A stretch of DNA of 64,000 bases from Pseudonocardia sp. DSM 110487 (GTDB taxonomy: Bacteria; Actinomycetota; Actinomycetes; Mycobacteriales; Pseudonocardiaceae): the NCBI RefSeq assembly GCF_019468565.1, contig NZ_CP080521.1, forward strand, positions 8,494,001-8,558,000, in the 5' to 3' direction. Positions 17,546 to 26,202 of this stretch are shown piece by piece. The notes beneath the pieces are model-generated. The model was not told where the DNA came from, ran no database searches, and worked only from the letters and a program-made list of their open reading frames with translations. A program made the position numbers and the translations under genes. Each line of letters starts with the position of its first letter. Position 1 is the first letter of the stretch.

Positions 17546-19106
17546 GGTCCGGGACGTCCGCCTGCGACTGGTTGTGGTTCTCGGAAGCGGCGCCGACCGG
17601 GACGGTGGCCCACGGCTGCGGGCGCGGGGTGGGGACAGCACTCCGCGTGGACGGGTCGCCGTTCATCTCGGTCGATGCGTACCGGTCCCCGGCATTGTCG
17701 GCCGTGGTGTCTCCGTAGGTGTCCTGGACGGCGTTCCGCGGGTGCAGCACCTCACGAGGGCTGTCGAAGTGCGGCTTGTCGAGCACGACCCCGGTGACGT
17801 GTGCGTCCACCTGTCCGAGCAGCCGGAGCGCCTCGCGCGCGTCGGCCCATGACGTCGTGTCGCCCTCGAGCACGAGGAGCACCCGGTCGGCGGCCGCGCA
17901 GACGACCTGGCTCTCCGGAGCCTCGAGCAGGGGCGGCGCGTCGAGCACGGCGAGCGGGCTGCCGCCGGCGATCTCGTCGAGGATCTCGCTCACCTGCTCG
18001 GGCGCCACGAGCGACCAGGCCCCGTCGCCGGTCTTGCGACCGACCGGCAGCACGAGCACCCCATCCGACCCGGCGAGGAGCGCGTCCCGCGCCTCCGCCC
18101 TGTCGGCGAGCGCGTCCAGGAAGCCGGGCCGGATGTCGGGCGTCGTCAGGTCGGTGCGGACCAGCACCGCCTGCCTGCGGCGGGCCGATGCGGCCGATGC
18201 GAGCTCACGCGCGAGCCGCCGCGCCGCCGCACTGCCGTGCGGAGCCACGACCGCCACGACCGTGCGCTCCGCCCCGACACCGCGGCGCAGCGAGTTGGCG
18301 AGGTTGCGCACCACCCGGGCCCGCTCAGCGGGCGCGACGCGGGCGATGTCCGCGAGGACTTCGACGCCGAGCCGGGCCGGCACGTCCACCCCGCTGCGCA
18401 CCCGCGAGTCGGTCGCGACGAGCAGCAGCGCGATGAGCACGCCGAGCAGCGCTCCACCGGCCGCACCCGTCGCCGTTGCGACGAGCGGGCTCTCCCTCGA
18501 GCTCGCCACGCCGGGCTCGGACTGCAGTGGCTTCAGGTGGTTCGTGTTGTCGGCGAGTACGTCGGTGAGCCGTCCCTGCAGGGACCGGATCTGGTCGAGC
18601 ACGATGTTGACCTGGACGTCCTGGAGCACCTCGGGACCGACGAGCTCCGCCGAGTTGCGGTCGATCTCCGCCTGGATGTCCTCCGCCGTCCGGCGGCGGT
18701 CCTCGATCAGGCTCTCGCGCACGTCGTTGCGGAAGGTGTCGGTCGCGGCGGTTGCCGCGGTCCGCGCCGCCTGCTCGTCGGAGCCGGTCGCCGTGATGTA
18801 GAGGATCGGGCTGGTCGCTCCCGTCATCGCCGCCAGTGTGACGTTCGCCGGGATCCCCGCCTCACGTCGCAGCAGCTCCTGGTAGCTCTCCTGGTTGAAA
18901 TAGTCGACGTAACCGAGTGCCAGCACCGCGTCCTGCTCGGGCCCGCGCTCGGACGACTGCGTCGAGAGCGCCGCCGTCGCCGTGTAGGAGGTGGTCGCCG
19001 TGGTGAAGAACCACGCCGCCGACGTCGCCGCCCCGACCAGCGCGAGCACGACGATCACCGGCCACCGCCGGAGGACGCGCACGGTGTGTTGCTGCAGCGG
19101 GCTCAT
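17538..19106 (-). CDS. Wzz-type copolymerase fused to degenerate BY-kinase domain
   Basis: A 522-residue protein: N-terminal span (WPVIVVLALVGAATSAAWFF), extracytoplasmic Wzz region with a helical stretch, second span (GAAGGALLGVLIALLLVATD), then a CpsD-like P-loop fold. The expected Walker A lysine motif is missing: the strand TVVAVVAPHG is followed by SAAARRLARELA with no GKT/GKS. The Walker B-like strand SPLAVLDAPPLLEAPES remains. The tail is Pro/Asn-rich with few tyrosines. Such proteins set chain length with Wzy; this one is unlikely to phosphorylate. It lies between the initiating transferase and the polymerase. Confidence 0.87.
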   Translation of the reverse strand: MSPLQQHTVRVLRRWPVIVVLALVGAATSAAWFFTTATTSYTATAALSTQSSERGPEQDAVLALGYVDYFNQESYQELLRREAGIPANVTLAAMTGATSPILYITATGSDEQAARTAATAATDTFRNDVRESLIEDRRRTAEDIQAEIDRNSAELVGPEVLQDVQVNIVLDQIRSLQGRLTDVLADNTNHLKPLQSEPGVASSRESPLVATATGAAGGALLGVLIALLLVATDSRVRSGVDVPARLGVEVLADIARVAPAERARVVRNLANSLRRGVGAERTVVAVVAPHGSAAARRLARELASAASARRRQAVLVRTDLTTPDIRPGFLDALADRAEARDALLAGSDGVLVLPVGRKTGDGAWSLVAPEQVSEILDEIAGGSPLAVLDAPPLLEAPESQVVCAAADRVLLVLEGDTTSWADAREALRLLGQVDAHVTGVVLDKPHFDSPREVLHPRNAVQDTYGDTTADNAGDRYASTEMNGDPSTRSAVPTPRPQPWATVPVGAASENHNQSQADVPDHG

Positions 19107-19216
19107 TAGCCGCCCTTCTCGTGTGGAAAGTGCTTCCCCGACGCATCCGAGCGCGGAGATCCGGATGAACTACTCGTGTGGTGATCGCCGGGCATTACTC
19201 CACCCGGCTCTGGGCG

Positions 19217-20719
19217 TCAGTAGGCGCCACGGGTGCCGGCGACTGCGCCGAACGTCCGCCAGAGGATCAGCGCGTCGAGCGCGAGGTTCCAGTTCTCGAC
19301 GTACCGCAGGTCGAGCCGGACGGACTCCTCCCACGACAGGTCGCTTCGTCCGCTGATCTGCCACAGCCCGGTGAGCCCCGGCTTGACCAGCAGCTTGCGC
19401 TGGGCGTCGCGCCCGTAGGTGGCGACCTCCCTCGGCAGCGGCGGCCGCGGGCCGACGAGCGACATCGAGCCCATGAGGACGTTGACCAGCTGCGGCAGCT
19501 CGTCGAGCGAGTAGCGGCGCATGACCGCTCCCACCCGGGTCACCCGCGGGTCGTGCTTCAGCTTGAACAGCGGTCCGGCGCCGTCGTTGTCCGGGCGCAG
19601 CTCGCCGAGCCGCTGCTCGGCGTCGACCACCATCGTGCGGAACTTGAGCATCGAGAACCGGCGGCCGTGGCGCCCCACCCGCGTCTGGCGGAAGAGGACC
19701 GGGCCACCGTCGAGCTTAACCGCGATCGCGATGGCGAGCAGCAGCGGAGCGACGATGATCAGCAGCAACGCGGAGCCGAGCCGGTCGACGACGTGCTTCG
19801 TGACCCACGAGACGCCTGCGAACGTCGGCCTCGTCAGCCGGAGCAATGGCAGCCCGTCCACCGGATCGACGTGCAGCCGAGGCCCGGCCACCTCCATCAG
19901 ACCGGGATCGACGACGAGCTCGGCCGCCGCCATGTCCTCGAGGTTCCACGCCAGCTGGTGGAGCCGGCGCGGAGTCCAACCCGGCGTCGGGCACACCGCC
20001 ACCACCCGGTGGCCGCCTTCGCGTGCGGCATCGGCCACACCGTCGAGGTCGCCCACGACCGGGACACCGAGGATGTCCTCCGCCCCGTGGTGCGCCGCGC
20101 CCGTTGGCGTGCACACCCCGGTGACCGTCCACCCCCTGTTGGTGTCGCGGCGGGTCCGGATGATCAGGTCTGTTGCGGCCTCGATCGTGCCCACCGCGAG
20201 CACCGGCAGCGTGCACCGGCCCTGCTTTCGCATGCGGTAGAGCCGCAGCCGGAGGACGAGCCGCCCACCGGCGGCCAACGCGCCTGCCATCGGCATCAGC
20301 CCGAAGACCCACGGCCGAGGGGCCGTTGCCTCGAGGGCGAGCCCCAGCAGGCCGAGCGTGACGGCGCTGGTGACCACCGCGCGGATCAGGCGGCTGAACT
20401 CCTCGGCGCCGTGGCCGAGGATGCGCGGGTCCCACGCCCTTGTGGCGATCAGCGCGCAGACCATCAACGAGCCCGCGACGATCCCGACGCTCGGGGAGAC
20501 GTCACCGAACTCGGGGACATGAGTCCCGAGGCCGAGTGCCAACCCGACCAGCACGGCGATCGTGATGGCGATGAAGTCGGTGACGACAGCGGCGGCCCGG
20601 TACCGCGACTCCCACCCGCTGATCGGGTCCCCTGCGCGGCCGGCGACGCGAGCCGACGCCGCACGGGCGCTGCTCGACGTCGCTGCCACGGACTCCCCGG
20701 TACGGAGATCAGAGCTCAC
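19217..20719 (-). CDS. Polyprenyl glycosylphosphotransferase, locus 1 initiating enzyme
   Basis: A 500-residue enzyme of the WbaP/CpsE type. The N-terminal half has four or five membrane spans and a Rossmann-like domain (TLPVLAVGTIEAATDLI, VVAVCPTPGWTPRRLHQLAW). The C-terminal half is the catalytic bacterial sugar transferase: RQTRVGRHGRRFSMLKFRTM, the DE-containing SLDELPQLVNVLMGSMSLVG, PRPPLPREV and KPGLTGLWQISGRS. It transfers a sugar-1-phosphate to undecaprenyl phosphate, the first step of repeat-unit assembly. GTG 20719 has a long G-run about 9 bases upstream. It heads the leftward locus 1 operon; a 110-base gap separates it from the Wzz gene. Confidence 0.93.
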   Translation of the reverse strand: MSSDLRTGESVAATSSSARAASARVAGRAGDPISGWESRYRAAAVVTDFIAITIAVLVGLALGLGTHVPEFGDVSPSVGIVAGSLMVCALIATRAWDPRILGHGAEEFSRLIRAVVTSAVTLGLLGLALEATAPRPWVFGLMPMAGALAAGGRLVLRLRLYRMRKQGRCTLPVLAVGTIEAATDLIIRTRRDTNRGWTVTGVCTPTGAAHHGAEDILGVPVVGDLDGVADAAREGGHRVVAVCPTPGWTPRRLHQLAWNLEDMAAAELVVDPGLMEVAGPRLHVDPVDGLPLLRLTRPTFAGVSWVTKHVVDRLGSALLLIIVAPLLLAIAIAVKLDGGPVLFRQTRVGRHGRRFSMLKFRTMVVDAEQRLGELRPDNDGAGPLFKLKHDPRVTRVGAVMRRYSLDELPQLVNVLMGSMSLVGPRPPLPREVATYGRDAQRKLLVKPGLTGLWQISGRSDLSWEESVRLDLRYVENWNLALDALILWRTFGAVAGTRGAY

Positions 20720-21452
20720 GTGGTCGGTCCCCCCCTTTGTCCCCTCGCCGGGCGTCGTGAGCGGCGGAATCTCTTCGCATCGCCCTTCGCAGCGCCGGGC
20801 CCACCCCCGGCTGAGGCCCGTGATGCCAGTCGTAGACGCCGCGACGCCTGTTACGGGTGATCGCTGTGTGGGATCTCAGGTAGGTAACGCATGGGCGCGC
20901 CGGTACTCCGGATGCCGATCGACGGCTCATCCGTTCGGTGCAGGGGCACGGCGGAGCCGCCGACACCGGCGCAACCCGTGCCAGTCGACGCACCTCGTCA
21001 CCGGCCAGCCACCCCGTCGACCGGGCGTGCCACCCGAGAACGCGCGCGCCGGGCGACACGGGCCGGGCCGATCCGGCATCAGCCTGTGATCACCAGACCG
21101 GCGCCTTTCCCGACGCGGGGCGTCGGCATTCGCGCCGAACCGCTGATCACCGCGTCCGGTCGCGCTGCGTTCCGCGGAACGCGCCCCCGGGTGCGGCCGG
21201 GTGCCGGGTCTTTCGTGGGCGCGATGCCCAACCAGACCGACCCGATGGACCGACACGATCGCGCCAGACCCACCCGGGCCCCTCGGCCGGTGGCGGGCAT
21301 GATCCGAACTAGCGGTTGTCCACGGTTGCCCCGACGACCATGAGCACCCGAAACTCCGGATCATGCACGGGAAGATCGCAAGTAGCGGGTGCTCATGGCT
21401 GCCGGCACAACCATGAGCAACCGATACTGCGGATCATGGGCGCGGCCACCCG
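20720..21452. repeat. Intergenic repeat copy B (aligned part 20946-21452)
   Basis: The reverse complement of 20946-21452 aligns with copy A outside its palindromic insert. The site corresponding to that insert is near 21215-21225. Alignment begins exactly at the stop codon of the SDR gene at 21453. Two dyads are visible: GGTGCTCATGG...CCATGAGCAACC around 21390-21423 and a related one around 21310-21345. Bases 20720-20945 are the leader region of the locus 1 operon; apart from the G-rich ribosome-binding site I see no clear promoter or riboswitch there. A 116-codon ORF overlapping this region has no recognisable domain. Confidence 0.72.
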
Positions 21453-22463
21453 CTAGCTCAGGTGGCGCACCTCGTAGTTGCCGTAATGCTTCTCGTCGGC
21501 CGCGCAGAAGACGCCTGCCTGGACGGCCGATATCAGGGCGGGAACGTAGTCCTGGACGGTGTGGTCGACCCGGAACCCGAGCCGGTCCGCGATCTTGCCG
21601 AACGCCACCCGGTAGTTGCGCGGATCCGTGTCGCCCTCGCGGAACTCGACCGAGGTGCCGGAGAGGTGCTTCTGCGCCTCTTCCACGATCATGCGCTTGG
21701 TGAACTGCTGCGCCTCGTCACCGACGTTGAACACCTCGCCCCGAACCGCATCGGGACGCGCGGCGAGCACCGTCATCACCGCCTTGGCGATGTCGCGCAC
21801 GTGGCAGTACGGACGCCACGTCTCGGCGTCGTAGACGAGCAGCTCGGCCGTCGTCGCCAGTTCCCGCGCGAACTGCGACACCGTGAGATCGAAACGCATA
21901 CGCGGCGAGAGCCCATACGCGGTGGCGATCCGCAGTACGGTGCGAACGCAATCCGCCGACCGTGCCCCGGTCAGGATGTGGCGCTCCATGTCGATCTTGG
22001 TTTCGGCGTAGAGCGACTGCGGATTGAGGTCGCTCTCCTCGTCCGCCAAGCTCGTGCTCTCGTGGATCCCGTAGTTGCTGCACGTCGACGTGAAGACGAA
22101 CCGCTCGACGCCGAGCGAATCGAGGCTGTCGAGGATGCGGGCGGCGCCTTCGGCGTTCACCTGCCGGGCCAGCTCGGGGTACCTCTTGCAGATCGGGTCG
22201 CCGACGAGCGCGGCGAGCAGCGCGACGCTGTCGCAGCCAACGGCAGCCTTCGCGACGGCGCGGGTGTCGCGCAGATCGCCCCGCATCAGCGTGAGCCGGG
22301 GGTCGTCAAGGAGGTGCTGCAACGAGAAACCGTTGTCGTACACCAGCTGGTCGAGCACGTTCACGTGCGCGCCGGCGTCCAGCAGCCGCGCGACGAGCAC
22401 CGATCCGACGTAGCCCGCCCCGCCGACCACCAGTACGCGCCGCCCCGCGAAGTCCGTTTCCAC
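21453..22463 (-). CDS. NAD-dependent epimerase/dehydratase (extended SDR)
   Basis: A 336-residue extended SDR. The Rossmann motif GGAGYVGSVLVARLLDAGA sits at about residues 14-32. Further on are LMRGDLRDTRAVAKA, FVFTSTCSNYGIHES and the catalytic YAETK. It ends with RPYCHVRDIAKAVMTVL and the typical EVFNVGDEAQQF. These enzymes act on NDP-sugars. It is the last gene of a four-gene leftward set with the DegT aminotransferase, where a 4-ketosugar-forming SDR would supply the aminotransferase substrate (inference). ATG 22463 is preceded by an AGGGAGCTG-type site. Its stop abuts repeat copy B. Confidence 0.88.
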   Translation of the reverse strand: METDFAGRRVLVVGGAGYVGSVLVARLLDAGAHVNVLDQLVYDNGFSLQHLLDDPRLTLMRGDLRDTRAVAKAAVGCDSVALLAALVGDPICKRYPELARQVNAEGAARILDSLDSLGVERFVFTSTCSNYGIHESTSLADEESDLNPQSLYAETKIDMERHILTGARSADCVRTVLRIATAYGLSPRMRFDLTVSQFARELATTAELLVYDAETWRPYCHVRDIAKAVMTVLAARPDAVRGEVFNVGDEAQQFTKRMIVEEAQKHLSGTSVEFREGDTDPRNYRVAFGKIADRLGFRVDHTVQDYVPALISAVQAGVFCAADEKHYGNYEVRHLS

Positions 22464-22487
22464 CGTCAGCAGCTCCCTCGGATATAT

Positions 22488-23654
22488 CTAGGCCTGGCGC
22501 TGCGCCAGGGCGTCCCGCAGCGTTTCGACAACGCGTTCTACGTCGGACGAGGTCAGCCGCGGGTGGAGCGGAAGCGTCAGCTGACGCCGGCTGAACAGCT
22601 CGGTGTTCGGCAACGACCAGGGGCCGGAGGTCCGCTGGTAGTACTCGAACCGATGAATGGGCGCGTAATGCACGCTCGTCTGCACCCGGGATGCCCGCAT
22701 CCGGGCCATCACGGCAGCGCGATCAGCTGATTCCGGAAGCAGCACCGGCATGATGTGCGCCGTGGTCCGATGCGCACGCTCGAATGGCACGACGACGTCG
22801 GGCGTCGTGCTCGAGACGAGCGCCCGGTATTCCTCGGTCAGCGTCCGACGGCGGTCGTTCCACACCGGAAGGCGCTCGATCTGCACGATGCCGATCGCCG
22901 CCCGCAACTCGTCCATGCGGAAGTTGTGCCCGCACTCCACGACGTCGTAGCCGACCGCGCGACCGCGGTCCCTCGCCAGGGTGCTCGCCGTCATTCCGTG
23001 GCTGCGCAGCAAACGCGCCCGCGCCCGCCTGGCCTCGTCCGAAATGATGATCATCCCGCCTTCGGCGGTGGTCATGTTCTTGTTGGTGAAGAAGCTGAAA
23101 GAGGCGGCGTCGCTGAGCGTGCCGACCGCGCCGGAGAGACCCACGGCATGCGCGGCGTCCTCGAAGAGGAGCAAACCGAACTCGTCCGCGAGGGCCCGCC
23201 ACCGCGGCATGTCCATCAGGTACCCGCCGTAGTGCATCACCATGATCGCCCGGGTGCGGGGCGTGATGCGCGCACGGGCGTCCTCCACCGACATGTGCGG
23301 CCGATCCGGCGACTCGATGTCGACGAAGACCGGGGTCGCGCCGGCGTGCACGACGACGCTCGCGGTGGCGACGAAGCTCATCGACGGCAGGAGCACCTCG
23401 TCGCCCGGTCCGACGTCGAACGCCGCGAGGCTCACCTGCAAGGCAGCCGTCGCGGAGTTCACCGCCACCGCGTCGTCGATCCAGTGGAGCGCGGCAAACG
23501 CTTGCTCGAATCGCCGGACGCGCTCTCCCATCGTCAGCCAACCATCGTCGATGACTTCGGCGAGCGCTCGTTTTTCCGCTTCTCCGAGCACGGGTGCCCC
23601 GAGTTCGATCAATGGCGCGGAAACGACCGGAGATCCGCCTGCGGTGCTCAACAC
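22488..23654 (-). CDS. DegT/DnrJ/EryC1/StrS-family aminotransferase
   Basis: A 388-residue PLP enzyme of the sugar-aminotransferase family. Marker segments: the N-terminal GWLTMGERVRRFEQAFA, VAVNSATAALQVSLAAFDVG, GDEVLLPSMSFVATASVVVH, FEDAAHAVG, and the Schiff-base lysine in SFFTNKNMTTAEGG (Lys192), followed by GHNFRMDELRAAIGIVQIER. Members aminate NDP-4-keto or 3-keto sugars with glutamate as donor, giving the amino sugar that acyl- or formyltransferases then modify. It is 24 bases from the SDR start. This gene links to the formyltransferase and carrier-protein operon at 30.8-35.8 kb. Confidence 0.93.
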   Translation of the reverse strand: MLSTAGGSPVVSAPLIELGAPVLGEAEKRALAEVIDDGWLTMGERVRRFEQAFAALHWIDDAVAVNSATAALQVSLAAFDVGPGDEVLLPSMSFVATASVVVHAGATPVFVDIESPDRPHMSVEDARARITPRTRAIMVMHYGGYLMDMPRWRALADEFGLLLFEDAAHAVGLSGAVGTLSDAASFSFFTNKNMTTAEGGMIIISDEARRARARLLRSHGMTASTLARDRGRAVGYDVVECGHNFRMDELRAAIGIVQIERLPVWNDRRRTLTEEYRALVSSTTPDVVVPFERAHRTTAHIMPVLLPESADRAAVMARMRASRVQTSVHYAPIHRFEYYQRTSGPWSLPNTELFSRRQLTLPLHPRLTSSDVERVVETLRDALAQRQA

Positions 23655-23731
23655 GGCTGTTCACTCGGCCATCGCCCACCCGCCGTTACGGGCACCCGCG
23701 AGGCCGGCGGAATCGTGCTCCGAAACGGTGA

Positions 23732-24877
23732 TCAGCCGGGCGGCTGGATCCGGAGTATGCGATCGTCACCGTCGCGGATGTCCCCCCGCCCGTCGCGGTT
23801 CGACGTCGACGCCCAGAGCGCGCCGTCCGGTGCGGCCACAACCGTGCGGAACCGCCCGTACGTGGCGTCCACCAATACCGCGGGCTCTCCCACGCCGCCG
23901 GAACCGTCGAGCGGAACGCTCCAGATCCGTTCTCCGCGCAGCGCCGCGACGTAGAGGGTGTCGCCGATTATCGCCGCTCCCGAGGGAGAGGCCTCCCGGA
24001 CGGTCCAGGTGAGCAGCGGGTTGGTGAATCGGCCACCTTCGGTGTCCCCGCTGCCCTCCAGCTCAGGCCACCCGTAGTTCCGGCCCGGTTCGATCAGGTT
24101 GATCTCGTCGAGATCGTTCTGCCCGAACTCGGTCGCGAACAGGCGGCCGTCGGCGTCGAACGCCAGTCCCTGTACGTTGCGGTGCCCGAGTGAGTACACC
24201 GGCGACCGCGGGTCGGGGTTCCCCGGGGCGGGGGCCCCGTCCGGGGTCACGCGGAGGATCTTGCCGTTCAGATCGTTCGGATCCTGGGCCGCATCGTCGT
24301 CACCGGCATCGCCGGTCCCCACGTAGAGCAGGCCGTCCGGACCGAAGACCATTCGGCCACCATTGTGGTACGTGCCCTGGTCGATACCGGTCAGAATGGT
24401 TTCTGGCCGCGCCGGGGCGTCGAGCCGGAACCGGATGATCCGGTTGTCCTCGGGCGCGGTGTGATAGGCGTAGATGAGCTGATCCGAGTCGAAGTCCGGC
24501 GACACGGCCAATCCGAGTAGCCCGCCTTCACCCTCGGCCTGGATGGCGATGCGCGCCACTTCGCGAACCGACCCCCCGCCGGAGTCGACCCGGAGGATCC
24601 GGCCGGATTCCCGCTCGGCGACCACCGCGCCGCCGTCCGGGAGGAACGCGATGCCCCACGGCACCTCGAGGCCCGACGTGAGCTCCTGTACCTGCACCCC
24701 CGAGACCACGGCGGCGTTTCCCGGAGCCGCGGGCTCGTAAGCCGACGACGCGCAGCTCGCGAGTGCCAGCGCGGCGAGCCCCGCCACGACGCCCCGCCTG
24801 CTGATCGCGGCCCAGCGTCGGGGCGACACCCACGGCGCCGAGCCCGGTCCCATTGCCCTGCCGGCCACCGCGGCCAT
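23732..24877 (-). CDS. Sorbosone/glucose dehydrogenase-like (PQQ-type) lipoprotein
   Basis: A 381-residue secreted beta-propeller. The N-terminus has Arg residues, a hydrophobic stretch and a lipobox (AALALASC, Cys near residue 42), so it should be a membrane-anchored lipoprotein. The GSDH-type propeller shows GLEVPWGIAFLPDGGAVVAE, GGLLGLAVSPDF, YHNGGRMVFGPDGLLYVGTG, YSLGHRNVQGLAFDADGRLF and ATEFGQNDLDEINLI. These are the catalytic-His and Ca/PQQ region of soluble aldose dehydrogenases. It should oxidise sugars or only bind them at the outer membrane face. ATG 24877 has GGAGGGACGG just upstream; longer frame extensions are not coding-like. Confidence 0.87.
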   Translation of the reverse strand: MAAVAGRAMGPGSAPWVSPRRWAAISRRGVVAGLAALALASCASSAYEPAAPGNAAVVSGVQVQELTSGLEVPWGIAFLPDGGAVVAERESGRILRVDSGGGSVREVARIAIQAEGEGGLLGLAVSPDFDSDQLIYAYHTAPEDNRIIRFRLDAPARPETILTGIDQGTYHNGGRMVFGPDGLLYVGTGDAGDDDAAQDPNDLNGKILRVTPDGAPAPGNPDPRSPVYSLGHRNVQGLAFDADGRLFATEFGQNDLDEINLIEPGRNYGWPELEGSGDTEGGRFTNPLLTWTVREASPSGAAIIGDTLYVAALRGERIWSVPLDGSGGVGEPAVLVDATYGRFRTVVAAPDGALWASTSNRDGRGDIRDGDDRILRIQPPG

Positions 24878-24935
24878 CGTCCGTCCCTCCGCTGGAACGA
24901 GGTCCAGCCGTCGTCGTCTCGACCGTCTCACCCGA

Positions 24936-25898
24936 TCACGCGGGCGCGAGCTCACTCGCCTTCTCCAACGCGAGGCAGTTGTGGGCGAGCTCCTCCTCGC
25001 TCGGCGGGACGTCGAGTATGACCGTCGTCGTACCGAGTGCCATGTAATGCGCGAGTGAGCGGGCGACCCGCGCGTAGCTGCCGACCAGGTACGGGCAGAA
25101 CGTCTTGTAGTTCCGGAACGGCACGAGCCAGTACGGGTCGGGTTCGTCGTCGCCCCGCGTCGGGTCGGAGTCACCGGAGAGCTGGCCGTGCCAGTGCGAG
25201 TCGGACACCGCCATCGCCATCCGATGGGTGATCTGACCGCGGCGGTCCTCCGGGAACCGGGCACGGGCGATCCGCCACGCCTCGTCGGACGTGTCACGCG
25301 CGATGATCCCCACCCGGATGCCGAAGTGGGAGTCCTGTCCGTGGCCCGTCCACAGGGCCTCCTCGCCGGGGGGTTGCGGGTACTTCACCGCGGTCGCCCC
25401 CAGCGACCGCGCCGCCTCCCGCCCCGCTGGTGACGACCCGGAGACCAGTACCTGCGGCAACAGGTGCTCGGGCACCTGGAGCCCCGGCAGAGCGGCCAGC
25501 ACGAACTTCGTGTACTCGACGAGCCGGGTGTAGCGGTCGTCGTGCGGCGTGGTGTCGCCCAGCGCGAGCAGGTCCTTGACGAATCCGCCCGCGACCATGT
25601 TGAGGTGCACGGACCGGCCGTGCATGTGCGCGATCGAGGCGACCATCTTCGCCGCGGTGTGGGGAGGCATGTACACCGGTTGCACGGCGACCAGCGGGTT
25701 CAGCTGCCGGGTGTTGCGGACGACGACCTGCGCGACGAGCCACGGGTCGATGAGCCGGTTGTCGGTGTACACGAGCGTTCCCGCGCATCCGGCGCGATCG
25801 CTCCACCTCGACACGTCCGCGACGGCACTCAGGTAGTCCGCGCCCTCGTACCCGGTGGACGGGGGGCACGTCGTATAGATGTCCACGACTGTCTCCAT
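24936..25898 (-). CDS. Luciferase-like (LLM) flavin-dependent monooxygenase, paralog 1
   Basis: A 320-residue TIM-barrel flavoenzyme of the bacterial luciferase/alkanesulfonate monooxygenase group. It opens with VVDIYTTCPPSTGYEGADYL. It has SDRAGCAGTLVYTDNRLIDP, PLVAVQPVYMPPHTAAKMVA, SIAHMHGRSVHLNMVAGGFV and the FMN-phosphate region VLVSGSSPAGREAARSLGATA. These enzymes use reduced FMN and O2. Its closest visible relative is the second LLM at 30860-31804, clearly homologous end to end. ATG 25898 has AAGGGGC 5 bases upstream. It is the first gene of the leftward set that includes DegT and SDR genes. Confidence 0.88.
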   Translation of the reverse strand: METVVDIYTTCPPSTGYEGADYLSAVADVSRWSDRAGCAGTLVYTDNRLIDPWLVAQVVVRNTRQLNPLVAVQPVYMPPHTAAKMVASIAHMHGRSVHLNMVAGGFVKDLLALGDTTPHDDRYTRLVEYTKFVLAALPGLQVPEHLLPQVLVSGSSPAGREAARSLGATAVKYPQPPGEEALWTGHGQDSHFGIRVGIIARDTSDEAWRIARARFPEDRRGQITHRMAMAVSDSHWHGQLSGDSDPTRGDDEPDPYWLVPFRNYKTFCPYLVGSYARVARSLAHYMALGTTTVILDVPPSEEELAHNCLALEKASELAPA

Positions 25899-26202
25899 CT
25901 GCCCCTTGCGCGATCTGCCGCGTCTGCGTGATGTCGGGGCGAATCGACCTTCGGCCGCGATCGACAACGCGGCACCAGGCAAGGCACGCCGCGCATGGGC
26001 GGGGACTCGCTGCCGGTCTCCGGCTCGTTAACCGCGAGCGCCGAGCCGCCCCGCAGGGCCGAGTTCTCGATCAGGATCGGCGCCAGGAGGTGCCCCGTCG
26101 CTGATCAACCGCCACATCAGCCATTCACGGCGCACTAACGGCGGCGGTCGCTCGAACGACTCTCGGGCAGCGACCCGTGTGCCTCAGTGAGGAGGTTCGT
26201 CG
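25899..26202. other. Divergent intergenic region between LLM 1 and the sensor kinase
   Basis: No gene is seen. The region must hold promoters for the leftward LLM/DegT set and the rightward kinase/regulator pair. A strong GAGGAGG ribosome-binding site lies at 26190-26196 for the kinase ATG. I find no clear -10/-35 pair or long dyad. Confidence 0.5.

Noticed and set aside
20709..21059. 116-codon ORF between locus 1 and the SDR gene
   Set aside because: It overlaps the repeat and the start of the sugar-transferase gene, and has no recognisable domain.
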